DNA from: Mycobacterium dioxanotrophicus
GTDB taxonomy: Bacteria > Actinomycetota > Actinomycetes > Mycobacteriales > Mycobacteriaceae
Direction: 5' to 3'
NCBI RefSeq assembly: GCF_002157835.1
Contig: NZ_CP020809.1
Span: 4,650,001 to 4,714,000 of the forward strand
Length of the DNA stretch: 64,000 bases
This document shows positions 52,980-62,971 of this stretch, piece after piece (positions within the stretch are counted from its first letter, which is position 1; each line of letters starts with the position of its first letter). Under the pieces are notes generated by a model. It saw only the letters and a list, made by a program, of their open reading frames with translations. It did no database searches and was not told the origin of the DNA. The translations under genes were made by a program, and so were the position numbers.

Positions 52980-54464
52980 ATGACCCAGGTGCACGACGCC
53001 ACCGGTGTGCTGGCCGGCGACGAACGCATGCTCATCGACGGCGAGCTCCAATACACCGGCAGCGGCGCGACATTCGATGTGATCCATCCGGCGACAGAGC
53101 AGGTTGCGGGCCAGGCCACCGACGGCAGTGTGGCCGACATGCAACGTGCCGTCGGCGCCGCGCGCAGAGCCTTCGACGAGACCGACTGGAGCCGCGACGT
53201 CGAGTTCCGCCACCACTGTCTGATGCAGTTGCACGACGCGCTGGAGGCCGAGAAGGAGCGGCTGCGCCGGATCTTGGTGACCGAGGTCGGCTGTCCCGTC
53301 ACCGTGACCGGCTCCCAGATCGAGGAACCGCTCGGCGAGGTCAAACACTGGGCCGAGCACGGTAAGGAGTTCTCCTACGTCGTCGACACCGGTGTGCACG
53401 CCACTCAGCTGGGCCCGGCGCGCCGCAAGATCGCCTACGAGCCGGTCGGCGTCGTCGGCGCCATCACCCCGTGGAACGTGCCGTTCTACCTCAACATCGC
53501 CGAGACCGTGCCCGCGCTGATGGCGGGCAACACCGTCGTCCTCAAACCCGCACAGCTGACCCCGTGGTCGGGCACCGAGTTGGGCCGCATCGTGGCCGAG
53601 CACACCGACATTCCCCCCGGCGTGTTCAACGTCGTGGTATCGAACGCCAACGAGGTGGGCGCCGCACTGTCCGCCGACCCGCGCGTCGACATGATCACGT
53701 TCACCGGCTCGACGGCCACCGGGCGCGCCATCCTGGTTGCCGGGGCCGCGACGGTGAAGAAGACGCTGCTGGAGTTGGGCGGCAAGTCGGCTCATATCGT
53801 GCTCGACGACGCCGATTTCGGCTCCGCGCTGCCCATCGCGGCGATGATGGCGTGCGTGATGAGCGGGCAGTCGTGCATCCTGCCCAGCCGGATCCTGTTG
53901 CCGCGCAGCCGTTATGACGAGGGCATCGCGATCCTGCAGGGTGCGATGGAGAACTTCCCGGTCGGTGATCCGTGGACGCCGGGCATCATGCAGGGCCCAC
54001 AGATCAGTGCTCCCCAGCGCGAGAAGGTGCTCGGGTTGATCTCTTCGGGCATCGCCTCCGGCGCCCGGTTGGTCACCGGCGGCGGCATTCCGGAGGACCT
54101 GCCCACCGGCTACTACGTCGCCCCCACCTTGCTGGCCGATGTGGACCCCGACGCCCGCGTCGCCCAGGAGGAGATCTTCGGCCCGGTGCTGACGGTCACG
54201 CCGTATGACTCCGACGACGAAGCGGTCGCGATCGCCAACAACTCGATCTACGGCCTCTCCGGCGAGGTGTCCTCCACCGACCTCGACCGTGCGTTCGCCG
54301 TCGCGCGTCGCATCCGCACCGGCAACGTCACCATCAACGCCCGCAGCCATTTCGGCATCAACAGCCCGTTCGGGGGCACCAAGCAGAGCGGGCTGGGCCG
54401 GCGTAACGGCGAGGAGGGCTTCAAGGAGTATTTCGAGTCGAAGACCATCGGAATGCCCGCGTGA
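52980..54464 (+). CDS. Aldehyde dehydrogenase of the motif-linked regulon
   Basis: 494-residue NAD(P)-dependent aldehyde dehydrogenase. TPWNVPFYLNIAE is the cofactor region, LELGGKSAHI the general base, and SGQSC the nucleophile (C299). ATG 52980 is chosen because the motif ends just upstream; an ATG at 52944 lies on the motif's edge, which argues against it. Likely oxidises an aldehyde made by the P450 or alcohol dehydrogenase steps. Confidence 0.9.
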   Translation: MTQVHDATGVLAGDERMLIDGELQYTGSGATFDVIHPATEQVAGQATDGSVADMQRAVGAARRAFDETDWSRDVEFRHHCLMQLHDALEAEKERLRRILVTEVGCPVTVTGSQIEEPLGEVKHWAEHGKEFSYVVDTGVHATQLGPARRKIAYEPVGVVGAITPWNVPFYLNIAETVPALMAGNTVVLKPAQLTPWSGTELGRIVAEHTDIPPGVFNVVVSNANEVGAALSADPRVDMITFTGSTATGRAILVAGAATVKKTLLELGGKSAHIVLDDADFGSALPIAAMMACVMSGQSCILPSRILLPRSRYDEGIAILQGAMENFPVGDPWTPGIMQGPQISAPQREKVLGLISSGIASGARLVTGGGIPEDLPTGYYVAPTLLADVDPDARVAQEEIFGPVLTVTPYDSDDEAVAIANNSIYGLSGEVSSTDLDRAFAVARRIRTGNVTINARSHFGINSPFGGTKQSGLGRRNGEEGFKEYFESKTIGMPA

Positions 54465-54482
54465 GCGAACCACCCCTGACCG

Positions 54483-54541
54483 CCGAGACTACGGTTTTTG
54501 ACGCGAAAACACCGAAATCCCGGCATAAACCGTAGTTTCGG
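54483..54541. terminator. 15-base-arm stem between the aldehyde dehydrogenase gene and rlmN
   Basis: CCGAGACTACGGTTT (54483-54497) pairs with AAACCGTAGTTTCGG (54527-54541) with one mismatch and a 29-base loop. The loop contains GACGCGAAAA, repeated as GGCGCGAAAA just after the right arm. It is in the 87-base gap between convergent genes and should terminate both. Confidence 0.6.
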
Positions 54542-54551
54542 CGCGAAAAGA

Positions 54552-55649
54552 TCAGCCCTCGGCCGCCAACTGCCCACAGGCAGCCGCGATCTCCCGGCCG
54601 CGGGTGTCGCGCACCGTGCACGAAACACCCTTGGCCTGAACGCGTTTGACGAATTCCCGCTCGACCGGCTTGGGACTGGCGTCCCACTTGCTGCCGGGAG
54701 TGGGATTGAGCGGGATGAGGTTCACGTGCACCAGCGGACCGAGCTTGCTGTGCAGCTTCTTGCCCAAAAGATCTGCGCGCCAAGGCTGGTCGTTGATATC
54801 GCGGATCAGCGCGTACTCGACGGACACCCGCCGACCGGTGACGTCGGCGTAATAGCGTGCGGCGTCGAGGACCTCGTCGACCTTCCACCGGTTGTTCACC
54901 GGGACCAGGGTGTCGCGCAGTTCGTCATCCGGAGTGTGCAGGGACAGCGCCAGCGTGACGCCGAGGCGCTCGTCGGCCAGCTTGCGGATCGCGGGCGCGA
55001 GCCCCACGGTCGACACGGTCACCGACCGGGCACTGATGCCGAAACCGTTCGGTGGCGGCGCGATGATGCGCCGGACCGCGGCCAGGACCCGGTTGTAGTT
55101 GGCCAGCGGCTCCCCCATGCCCATGAACACGATGTTGGACAGGCGGCCATCATGTTCGTCACGCATGGCCGACGACGCGGCGCGCACCTGTTCGAGGATC
55201 TCGGCGGTCGACAGGTTGCGCTTGAGGCCACCCTGGCCGGTCGCGCAGAACGGGCAGGCCATCCCGCACCCGGCCTGTGACGAGATACACACGGTGTTGC
55301 GCTGCGGGTACCGCATCAGCACCGACTCGAACGTCGTCCCGTCGCCCGCGCGCCACAGCGTCTTACGGGTCTCACCGGCATCGCACTGGATCTGCTTCAC
55401 CGGGTCGATGAGTGTCGGGAACAGCGCCTCGGCGACCTGATCGCGCACGGCGGCAGGCAGGTCGGTCATCTTCTGCGGGTCGGCGATGAGCCGGCCGTAA
55501 TACTGGTTGGCCAGCTGTTTTGCCCGGAATTTCGGCAGTCCCAGCTCGGCGACGGCGGTGGCGCGGCCCTCTTCGTCGAGGTCGGCGAGATGCCGCGGCG
55601 GCATGGCGCGTCGCGGTGCGTCGAAGACAAGCGGTAGGGATCCGGTCAT
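54552..55649 (-). CDS. rlmN: 23S rRNA (adenine2503-C2)-methyltransferase RlmN
   Basis: Radical-SAM enzyme of 365 residues that methylates A2503 of 23S rRNA and a tRNA position. The [11 protein letters not shown] segment holds the CxxxCxxC cluster, and GMGEPLANY the SAM site. The second catalytic Cys lies near the C-terminus ([11 protein letters not shown]). It lies in the conserved rlmN-cdsA-frr-pyrH neighbourhood but is separated here from cdsA by a plus-strand transporter gene. Confidence 0.93.
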   Translation of the reverse strand: MTGSLPLVFDAPRRAMPPRHLADLDEEGRATAVAELGLPKFRAKQLANQYYGRLIADPQKMTDLPAAVRDQVAEALFPTLIDPVKQIQCDAGETRKTLWRAGDGTTFESVLMRYPQRNTVCISSQAGCGMACPFCATGQGGLKRNLSTAEILEQVRAASSAMRDEHDGRLSNIVFMGMGEPLANYNRVLAAVRRIIAPPPNGFGISARSVTVSTVGLAPAIRKLADERLGVTLALSLHTPDDELRDTLVPVNNRWKVDEVLDAARYYADVTGRRVSVEYALIRDINDQPWRADLLGKKLHSKLGPLVHVNLIPLNPTPGSKWDASPKPVEREFVKRVQAKGVSCTVRDTRGREIAAACGQLAAEG

Positions 55650-55727
55650 GATTCTTTGTCAGTATCTCATCCCAACATGGCCGAAATTGATTGGACGAGC
55701 ACCGCAGTGCGTCAGCACCATGGCGGT

Positions 55728-56819
55728 ATGGCCACTGCGAGCGCGACCAGCCCGATGCCACTGCGCTCCGCGTCAATCCTGACTTTTCTGTATGCGCTCG
55801 GCTATCCGATTGGGGCGCTGGCGGTTTCGTCCATGTCACCGATGGGTGTGCTGGTGTTCCGGTTCGCGCTGGCCACAGTCCTGCTGACGTCGTGGGCGCT
55901 GGTCGCACGTGTGAAATGGCCCACAGGCTCCACCCTGATCCATGTGCTCGTCACCGGGTTGCTCACCCAGGCCCTCCAGTTCATCTGCCTCTACCTGGCC
56001 TTGCTGCACGGAGCCCCCGCCGTACTCGGGGCGGTCATCATTTCGATGAACCCGGTGGCCACTGCCCTCCTCGCCGCCGCGTTCCTCGGCGAGCGTCTCA
56101 CCGCGATGCGGGTCGTGGCGCTCATCCTGGGCGTGATCGCCGTTCTCGCCGCCTGTGCGAAACGGTTGCTGGCCGTCGGCGGCGTCGACACCGTCATCGT
56201 GCTGCTCGTGATCGCTCTGCTGGCATTGGCCTCCGGCGGGGTGTATCAGCAGCGGTTCTGTCGCGATGTCGACTTCCGCGCCACCGCTGCGCTGCAGAAC
56301 GCGGTCGCGCTGATCCCGGTGGCCGTGCTGGCCCCGTTGATGCCATGGTCGGTGCACCACGTTGCGCTGGCGGTCGTGGCGGTCGGCGCCGTGGTGCTGT
56401 TCAACGCCACGCTGTGCATGACGCTCTACGTGCGTGCCGTCAACCGCTACGGCGCCGCGGCGGTGGCGATGCTGTTCGCCGTCATTCCCGCTGTGGCGGG
56501 ACTGTTGTCGTGGTTGATGCTGGGGCAGCGGCCCGATATCGGGGTCGCCGTCGGATTGGTGGTCGGCGCGCTCGCCTGTTGGCTGAATTCGCGGGCCGGT
56601 ACGTCAGGCCAGCAGCGTGAGGACGATCCAGGTGGCGACGGCCGACGGCAGGACCGAGTCGATGCGGTCCATCAGACCGCCGTGGCCGGGCAGCAGGGTG
56701 CCCATGTCCTTGATCCCGAGGTCGCGTTTGACCTGGGATTCCACCAGGTCGCCGAGCGTGCCGGTGATGACGAGCATGATGCCGAGCGGCACGCCCACCC
56801 ATGCCGGTTTGTCGAGTAA
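55728..56819 (+). CDS. EamA/DMT-family transporter reading into cdsA
   Basis: About 363 residues. The first 290 form a ten-helix drug/metabolite transporter with two EamA repeats (GAPAVLGAVIISMNPVATALLAAAFLGERL; AVAMLFAVIPAVAGLLSWLMLGQRP). The final 70 residues have no helix, look like low-quality translation and lie antisense inside cdsA. ATG 55728 gives a 14-residue lead to the first helix; ATG 55677 is possible. Substrate unknown. Confidence 0.78.
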   Translation: MATASATSPMPLRSASILTFLYALGYPIGALAVSSMSPMGVLVFRFALATVLLTSWALVARVKWPTGSTLIHVLVTGLLTQALQFICLYLALLHGAPAVLGAVIISMNPVATALLAAAFLGERLTAMRVVALILGVIAVLAACAKRLLAVGGVDTVIVLLVIALLALASGGVYQQRFCRDVDFRATAALQNAVALIPVAVLAPLMPWSVHHVALAVVAVGAVVLFNATLCMTLYVRAVNRYGAAAVAMLFAVIPAVAGLLSWLMLGQRPDIGVAVGLVVGALACWLNSRAGTSGQQREDDPGGDGRRQDRVDAVHQTAVAGQQGAHVLDPEVAFDLGFHQVAERAGDDEHDAERHAHPCRFVE

Positions 56820-57494
56820 GAACCGCACGGCCAGCACCGAGACGACGATGCCGAGCACGAGCGATCCGGCCAGCCCCTCCCAGGATTTCTTCGGGCTGAT
56901 CGCCGGAACCATCGGGTGCTTACCGAACAGCACCCCCGCGGTGTAGCCGCCGACGTCGGAGGCCACCACGCCCAGCATCAGGCAGAACACCCGGCCCGCG
57001 CCGTCGGGCGGGTAGATCAGCAGCACGCCGAACGCGCCGAACAGCGGCATCCAGGCGGCAAGGAAGATCGTCACCGAGACGTCGCGGGTGTAGTTGGCCG
57101 GTGCTGCCGACAGGCCGCCGGACAGCAGCCGCCAGATCAGGCACAGCACCACCGTGCCGCCGAAGCCACCGAGAGCGCCTGCCGCGCCGAACGGCCAGGT
57201 CAGCCAGACCATGGCCTGCCCGCCGATCAGCAGCGGCACGACGGGTACCGAGTAGCCGCCTTCGCGCAGTCGCCGGACCACCTCGTGGGTGGCCACCGCC
57301 ATCGCCGCGGCGACGACGCCGACCCAGACCTTGGGGGCGAACAGCAGAATGGCGATGACGGAACCGCCGAGACCGACGCCGACGGCGATCGCTGCCGGCA
57401 AGTTACGCCCGGCGCGCCCCGTCCTTTTCACGGCCTCGTTCGTCGGCTCTGAAGCCGGTGTGTTTGCCACGGAACCCGCCTGCTGATCGGTCAC
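56604..57494 (-). CDS. cdsA: Phosphatidate cytidylyltransferase
   Basis: Integral membrane enzyme of 296 residues making CDP-diacylglycerol for phospholipid synthesis. SDVGGYTAGVLFGKHPM and SPKKSWEGLAGS form the CTP region, and GDLVESQVKRDLGIKD is the family signature with metal-binding acids. A short, basic N-terminal tail precedes about eight helices. The GTG at 57494 shares one base with the frr stop. Its last 216 bases are also read by the transporter on the other strand. Confidence 0.93.
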   Translation of the reverse strand: MTDQQAGSVANTPASEPTNEAVKRTGRAGRNLPAAIAVGVGLGGSVIAILLFAPKVWVGVVAAAMAVATHEVVRRLREGGYSVPVVPLLIGGQAMVWLTWPFGAAGALGGFGGTVVLCLIWRLLSGGLSAAPANYTRDVSVTIFLAAWMPLFGAFGVLLIYPPDGAGRVFCLMLGVVASDVGGYTAGVLFGKHPMVPAISPKKSWEGLAGSLVLGIVVSVLAVRFLLDKPAWVGVPLGIMLVITGTLGDLVESQVKRDLGIKDMGTLLPGHGGLMDRIDSVLPSAVATWIVLTLLA

Positions 57495-58051
57495 TAGACC
57501 TCCAGCAGTTCGCCTTCTTTGTGCTTGACCAGGTCGTCGATCTGGGCGGTGTAGGTGTGGGTGGACTTGTCGAGATCCTTCTCGGCGCGTCCTACCTCGT
57601 CCTCGCCGGCCTCGCCGTCCTTCTTGATGCGGCTGAGCTCTTCCATCGCCTTGCGGCGGATGTTGCGCACCGACACCTTGGCGTCCTCGCCCTTGCTCTT
57701 GGCCTGTTTGACCAGGTCGCGGCGACGCTCCTCGGTGAGCTGGGGAATGGAGATACGAATGACGCTGCCGTCGTTGCTGGGGTTGACGCCCAGGTCGGAG
57801 TTGCGGATCGCGTCCTCGATCGGCTTGAGCTGCGAGGCCTCATACGGCTTGATGACCACCAGGCGAGCCTCGGGCACGTTGATGCTCGACAGCTGGGTGA
57901 TCGGTGTCATCGAGCCGTAGTAGTCGATGTTGATCCGGGAGAACATGCCAGGGTTGGCGCGCCCGGTACGGATCGACGCGAGATCGTCGCGCGCGACCGT
58001 CACGGCCTTTTCCATCTTCTCTTCGGCGTCGAAGAGAGTCTCGTCGATCAC
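57494..58051 (-). CDS. frr: Ribosome recycling factor
   Basis: 185 residues, normal length. [13 protein letters not shown] and the C-terminal helices ALRNIRRKA-type [21 protein letters not shown] and [19 protein letters not shown] match the family. It splits post-termination ribosomes together with EF-G. It lies between pyrH and cdsA as in most actinobacteria. The ATG at 58051 is 29 bases after the pyrH stop. Confidence 0.95.
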   Translation of the reverse strand: MIDETLFDAEEKMEKAVTVARDDLASIRTGRANPGMFSRINIDYYGSMTPITQLSSINVPEARLVVIKPYEASQLKPIEDAIRNSDLGVNPSNDGSVIRISIPQLTEERRRDLVKQAKSKGEDAKVSVRNIRRKAMEELSRIKKDGEAGEDEVGRAEKDLDKSTHTYTAQIDDLVKHKEGELLEV

Positions 58052-58080
58052 TTTGGGTTCTCCCGTCGCTGTCGCACCTG

Positions 58081-58830
58081 TCAGGTGGTGACCAGTGTTC
58101 CGATCTTCTCACCCGCCACCGCACGAGCGATATTGCCGTCGGTGAGGAGGTTGAACACGAGAATCGGCATGCGGTTGTCCATGCACAAGCTGAATGCTGT
58201 CGCATCGGCCACTTTGAGTCCGCGGTCGATGACCTCACGGTGGCTGATCGCGGTGATGAGCTCGGCGTCCGGGTTGATGCGCGGATCGTCGGTGTACACA
58301 CCATCGACCGCCTTGGCCATCAGCACCACCTCGGCGCCGATCTCCAGCGCGCGCTGGGCAGCGGTGGTGTCGGTGGAGAAGTACGGCAGACCCATGCCGG
58401 CGCCGAAGATGACCACGCGGCCCTTCTCCAGGTGTCGCACGGCCCGCAGCGGGATGTACGGTTCGGCGACCTGGCCCATCGTGATGGCCGTCTGCACGCG
58501 GGTGTCGATGCCTTCCTTCTCCAGGAAGTCCTGCAGGGCAAGGCTGTTCATCACGGTGCCGAGCATGCCCATATAGTCCGAACGGGTGCGCTCCATGCCG
58601 CGCTGTTGCAGCTGGGCGCCACGGAAGAAGTTGCCCCCGCCGATGACGACCGCGACCTGGGCGCCGGCGCGGACGATCTCGGCGATCTGGCGGGCCACCT
58701 GGTGCACGACGTCGGGGTCGAGGCCGACCTGGCCACCACCGAACATCTCACCGCCGAGCTTCAGCAGAACCCGCGTGTAGAGGGGGCGAATAGGTGCTGC
58801 GGCCTGGCCGGCGACATTCGGATCCGCCAT
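58081..58830 (-). CDS. pyrH: UMP kinase
   Basis: 249-residue hexameric UMP kinase, first dedicated step from UMP to pyrimidine nucleotides. [13 protein letters not shown] is the phosphate-binding start, [11 protein letters not shown] the substrate loop and [20 protein letters not shown] the nucleotide region. It closely matches remembered M. tuberculosis PyrH (Rv2883c). ATG 58830 has GAGGA 7 bases upstream; the frame is open to 58854. It heads the pyrH-frr-cdsA unit. Confidence 0.95.
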   Translation of the reverse strand: MADPNVAGQAAAPIRPLYTRVLLKLGGEMFGGGQVGLDPDVVHQVARQIAEIVRAGAQVAVVIGGGNFFRGAQLQQRGMERTRSDYMGMLGTVMNSLALQDFLEKEGIDTRVQTAITMGQVAEPYIPLRAVRHLEKGRVVIFGAGMGLPYFSTDTTAAQRALEIGAEVVLMAKAVDGVYTDDPRINPDAELITAISHREVIDRGLKVADATAFSLCMDNRMPILVFNLLTDGNIARAVAGEKIGTLVTT

Positions 58831-58990
58831 CGGTTTCCTCGGCACTCCTCGCATTAGAGAGCCATCCGGGGATACCCCAGGACGGCAAACCCATCCTGCC
58901 TTATCGAGGGCTGCGAGCGAAGTCCGGGTCAGAACCTGGGGCGAGCGAAGCGACGGGGCAAGCTGTCCGGGTGTCGCCGGCCGGGTGATG

Positions 58991-59725
<735 letters not shown>

Positions 59726-59726
<1 letters not shown>

Positions 59727-60145
59727 TGGGTGACATCCTCGCCGACCAGCCGCTCGGATTCTTGATCTACCGCGTGACCGCGGTGCTGCAGCCGATCGTG
59801 GCCGCGCGGCTGCAGCCGCTGGGACTGACCCTGCCCGAATTCGTCTGCCTTCGAGTGCTCTCCACCGCCCCCGGGCAGTCCAACGCGGAGCTGGCCCGGC
59901 ACATCAACGTCTCGCCGCAGGCCATGAACAACGTGCTGCGCGGGCTTCAGGAACGCGGCGTGGTGCGGCGGCCGGCCAGTGTGGCTTCCGGCCGCGCCCT
60001 GCCTGCCGAGCTGACGCCCGACGGCGCCGCCCTGCTCAAACAAGCCGAGGCCGTCGTCCACACCGCCGACGTGGCGGCGCTGGCCAACCTCAGCGCCGAC
60101 GAACTACACGAACTCAAGCACCTACTCGCGCGCGCCGTCGACTGA
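59726..60145 (+). CDS. MarR-family regulator
   Basis: 139 residues. The winged helix is QSNAELARHINVSPQAMNNVLRGLQERGVVRRPAS, followed by the wing and a C-terminal dimer helix (LSADELHELKHLLARAVD). The ATG at 59726 overlaps the second palindrome, implying autorepression. It lies 19 bases before the glycerate kinase gene, so the two are co-transcribed, and it is divergent from the methyltransferase gene. Ligand unknown. Confidence 0.87.
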
Positions 60146-60164
60146 TGCTGACTATCCTCACGCA

Positions 60165-61292
60165 ATGAAAATCGTCCTCGCCCCGGACTCCTTCAAAGAG
60201 TCGATGACCGCGTCTGAGGCCGTCGCCGCGATGCGCGACGGCGTGCTGTCGGTATTGCCGGACGCCGAATGCGTCGGCGTGCCGATGGCCGACGGTGGCG
60301 AGGGCACCGCCGACGCCGTCGTCGACGCCCTCGGCGGTGAGCGCATCCGGGTGGAGGTCTGCGACGCACTGGGCCGCCCCGCACTCGCGCACTACGGCTT
60401 CATTCCCGACAGTGGCCTGGCGGTGGTGGAGATGGCCGCCGCGTCGGGACTGGAACTCATCGCTCCGGCCGATCGGGATGTGTTGCGGGCCAGCACCTTC
60501 GGCGTCGGACAACTCATCACCTCGGCACTCGACCACGGCGCCACCGATCTGCTGATCGGCCTCGGCGGCTCTGCGACCAACGATGGCGGCACCGGGATGC
60601 TCACGGCGCTGGGCGCGATGTTCTACGACGCCGACGACGCCCCGCTGCCGCCCGGTGGTGCTGCCCTGGCCCGGCTGCAGCGCATCGAGCTCTCCGGCCT
60701 CGACCCTCGACTGGCCGAGGTCCGGATCAGGATCGCCTCCGACGTCACCGCTCCCCTGCTCGGCGAGGGCGGTGCCAGCGCGGTTTTCGGGCCGCAGAAG
60801 GGCGCCACCGGGGCCGATGTCGACGCACTGGAGACCGGATTGAGCCGTCTGGTGGCAGTGACCGAGTCGACGCTGGGCGTGGCCCATCCCGAACGGGCCG
60901 GCGCCGGCGCGGCCGGCGGGCTGGGCTTTGGACTGATGGATTTTCTCGGCGCCGAATGCCATCCGGGAGTCGAGATGATCGCCGAGACCGTGCGGTTGGA
61001 GCAGGCGTTGACCGGCGCGGACTGGGTGTTCACCGGTGAGGGCAGCGTCGACGCCCAGACCATGCTGGGCAAGACACCGTTCGGGGTGGCGCGCGCCGCC
61101 GCGCGAGCCGGCGCCAAGGTGGTCATCTTCGCGGGGCGGGTAGCGCCAGACGCCGACGTGCTCCTCGCCAACGGTGTGGACCGACTCGTCGGGATCACCG
61201 CTGCGGCAACGCCTATCGAACAGGCGCTGCGTGAAGGCGCACAATCGCTCACCCGAGCGACGGCCGCCGTCTGCCGGGACATCGCCGGCTGA
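60165..61292 (+). CDS. glxK: Glycerate kinase
   Basis: 375-residue GlxK/GarK-type kinase phosphorylating D-glycerate. MKIVLAPDSFKESMTASEAVAAM is the family start, GGSATNDGGTGMLTALGA the substrate/nucleotide motif and GEGSVDAQTMLGKTPFGVA the second conserved loop. It is downstream of the MarR gene, which suggests regulated use of glycerate or glyoxylate-derived carbon. It is convergent with the DUF350 gene. Confidence 0.92.
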   Translation: MKIVLAPDSFKESMTASEAVAAMRDGVLSVLPDAECVGVPMADGGEGTADAVVDALGGERIRVEVCDALGRPALAHYGFIPDSGLAVVEMAAASGLELIAPADRDVLRASTFGVGQLITSALDHGATDLLIGLGGSATNDGGTGMLTALGAMFYDADDAPLPPGGAALARLQRIELSGLDPRLAEVRIRIASDVTAPLLGEGGASAVFGPQKGATGADVDALETGLSRLVAVTESTLGVAHPERAGAGAAGGLGFGLMDFLGAECHPGVEMIAETVRLEQALTGADWVFTGEGSVDAQTMLGKTPFGVARAAARAGAKVVIFAGRVAPDADVLLANGVDRLVGITAAATPIEQALREGAQSLTRATAAVCRDIAG

Positions 61293-61325
61293 TTCCCCGG
61301 GCGCGCCCCCTCTCGCGAGGAAACG

Positions 61326-61787
61326 TCAGAGGATCGCGGCGGCGACGATCAGGCCGAACGCCAGGTACGAGGCCGTCACCACCAACACCTCGGGAGTGAA
61401 CTTCTCCTCGGCCAACACCCGGCCGATGTCGACGCCCTTGGCGAATTCGATGAGTCGCACCGAGACCGCTTGTGCGGCAATGCCCAGCAGGCCGAACACC
61501 AGCGTGGTGATGAGGCCCTGGACCAGATCACCCGAGGAGCTGTAGATCGCCAGCACGACGATGAGCGCCATCGAGATGACCCCGGACGCGGTGATCGCCG
61601 CCGCGTTGGGACGACCCGCCTGCACCAGGGCGCGCAGCGGACCCGGTGTGGTCCAGTCGATCACGAAGAAGCCGAGCACCATCAGCGCGATCCCCACGAT
61701 GGTGTAGAGCACGATCGCGGCCGCGCCGTGGCCGACGACCGACCAGTAGTCACGGCTGAGCGCGACGACGGACACGTCAGGGGTCAT
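61326..61787 (-). CDS. DUF350 membrane protein
   Basis: 153 residues with about four hydrophobic helices. AAIVLYTIVGIALMVLGFFVIDWTTPGPL and the C-terminal ASYLAFGLIVAAAIL match DUF350 (YjfL) proteins. ATG 61787 has GGAAGGAA about 9 bases upstream; GTG 61811 would overlap the upstream stop as GTGA. It is the third gene of a unit with an ATP-grasp ligase and a DUF1190-like protein, the same trio that YjfL, YjfC and YjfM form in E. coli. Confidence 0.83.
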   Translation of the reverse strand: MTPDVSVVALSRDYWSVVGHGAAAIVLYTIVGIALMVLGFFVIDWTTPGPLRALVQAGRPNAAAITASGVISMALIVVLAIYSSSGDLVQGLITTLVFGLLGIAAQAVSVRLIEFAKGVDIGRVLAEEKFTPEVLVVTASYLAFGLIVAAAIL

Positions 61788-61807
61788 GAAGAGTTTTCCT
61801 TCCGGAG

Positions 61808-62971
61808 TCACTGCGGAATTCGGTGTGGCACAAAGGCGGCGCCGTCATCGGTGACCAGCCCGGAGGTCTCGCGGATACCCAGCCCGGCAGACTCGTCGCC
61901 GACGATCCAGGCGCCCAGCGCGGGGCGCATGTCGTCGAACTGCGGCAGCGGGTCCAGCAGTTGGTAGACGTAGCCCTCTTCGCCGTAGACGCCGCCGGTC
62001 TCGGTTTCGTAGCCGGCGCCCACGATGTTGATGTTGGCGCCCTCCCTGCCGAGCTTGGGTTTGCGCACGTACTCGGTCAGCTCATGCGGGTCATCGATGT
62101 AGGCGGGCAACAGGTTCGGGTGGCCGGGGAACATCTCCCACAACACGGCCAGGATCGCCTTGTTGCTCAGCAGCGTCTTCCACAGCGGTTCCACCCACAT
62201 CGTGGATGGCAGCAGGTCGACGGCCTTCTGCCCGAAATCGTCGTCGAGCAGCCATTCCCAGGGATATAGCTTGAAGATCGACGACATCGGGGCTTCCTCA
62301 AGGTCGACGAACCGGTGCAGGTCCTCGTCGTAGCCGATCTCCTCGATCGCCAGGCCGACGGTGTTCATCCCCGCCTCGGCAGCGCACTCCTGGATGTAGG
62401 CCAGCGTGACGTTGTCCTCTCCTGACGCATCCGCCGACGACCAGGTGAAGTGCGTCTCGCTGCCGGGCAACACGTCCCGGATCTTGCCCCAGCGCTCAAC
62501 CAGCTTCTCGTGCAACGAGTTCCACTGATCGTCGGCCGGAAAGACGTCGGTCTTCCAGTACCACTGCAGGATCGAGGCCTCCAGCAGCGTGGTCGGCGTA
62601 TCGGCGTTGTACTCCAACAGAACCGGAGGCCGACGCCCGTCGTATCGCAGGTCGAAGCGTCCGTATAAGTGCGGATCGCTTCGGCGCCAAGACTTTTCGA
62701 CGTGCTCCCAGCTCCACTCCGGCAGCCCGAAGTCGCGGTACCGCTCCATCAGCACCACCTGCTCGACGGCCTGCAGGCACATCGAATGGAGCACCTCGAC
62801 GCTGGCCTCCAGCGACAGCACCTCGTCCATGTCGAACACGTAGTGCACCGACTCGTCCCAGTACGGGCGGGCAGCGCCGGACCCGTCGCGCGCCGGGGTG
62901 CCGAAACACATTCCCTGAGCGGCGACAATGTCTTCCCACCCCGGCCGCGGGGCGTGCCTTTCCCTGCGCAT
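61808..62971 (-). CDS. Glutathionylspermidine-synthase-like ATP-grasp ligase
   Basis: 387 residues of the GSP_synth family (YgiC/YjfC type). Nucleotide- and metal-site residues are seen in PPVLLEYNADTPTTLLEA, IFKLYPWEWLLDD, KPKLGREGANINIVG and LGAWIVGDESAGLGIRE. There is no amidase domain, so it is a ligase only. Relatives are predicted to attach amines or short peptides to proteins or metabolites; mycobacteria lack glutathione, so the glutathionylspermidine reaction is unlikely. Its ATG shares one base with the upstream stop. Confidence 0.85.
   Translation of the reverse strand: MRRERHAPRPGWEDIVAAQGMCFGTPARDGSGAARPYWDESVHYVFDMDEVLSLEASVEVLHSMCLQAVEQVVLMERYRDFGLPEWSWEHVEKSWRRSDPHLYGRFDLRYDGRRPPVLLEYNADTPTTLLEASILQWYWKTDVFPADDQWNSLHEKLVERWGKIRDVLPGSETHFTWSSADASGEDNVTLAYIQECAAEAGMNTVGLAIEEIGYDEDLHRFVDLEEAPMSSIFKLYPWEWLLDDDFGQKAVDLLPSTMWVEPLWKTLLSNKAILAVLWEMFPGHPNLLPAYIDDPHELTEYVRKPKLGREGANINIVGAGYETETGGVYGEEGYVYQLLDPLPQFDDMRPALGAWIVGDESAGLGIRETSGLVTDDGAAFVPHRIPQ

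Noticed and set aside
58831-58990. Possible gene in the gap upstream of pyrH
   Set aside because: Repeated CGAGCGAAG-like stretches give short frames only; no start with a ribosome site.
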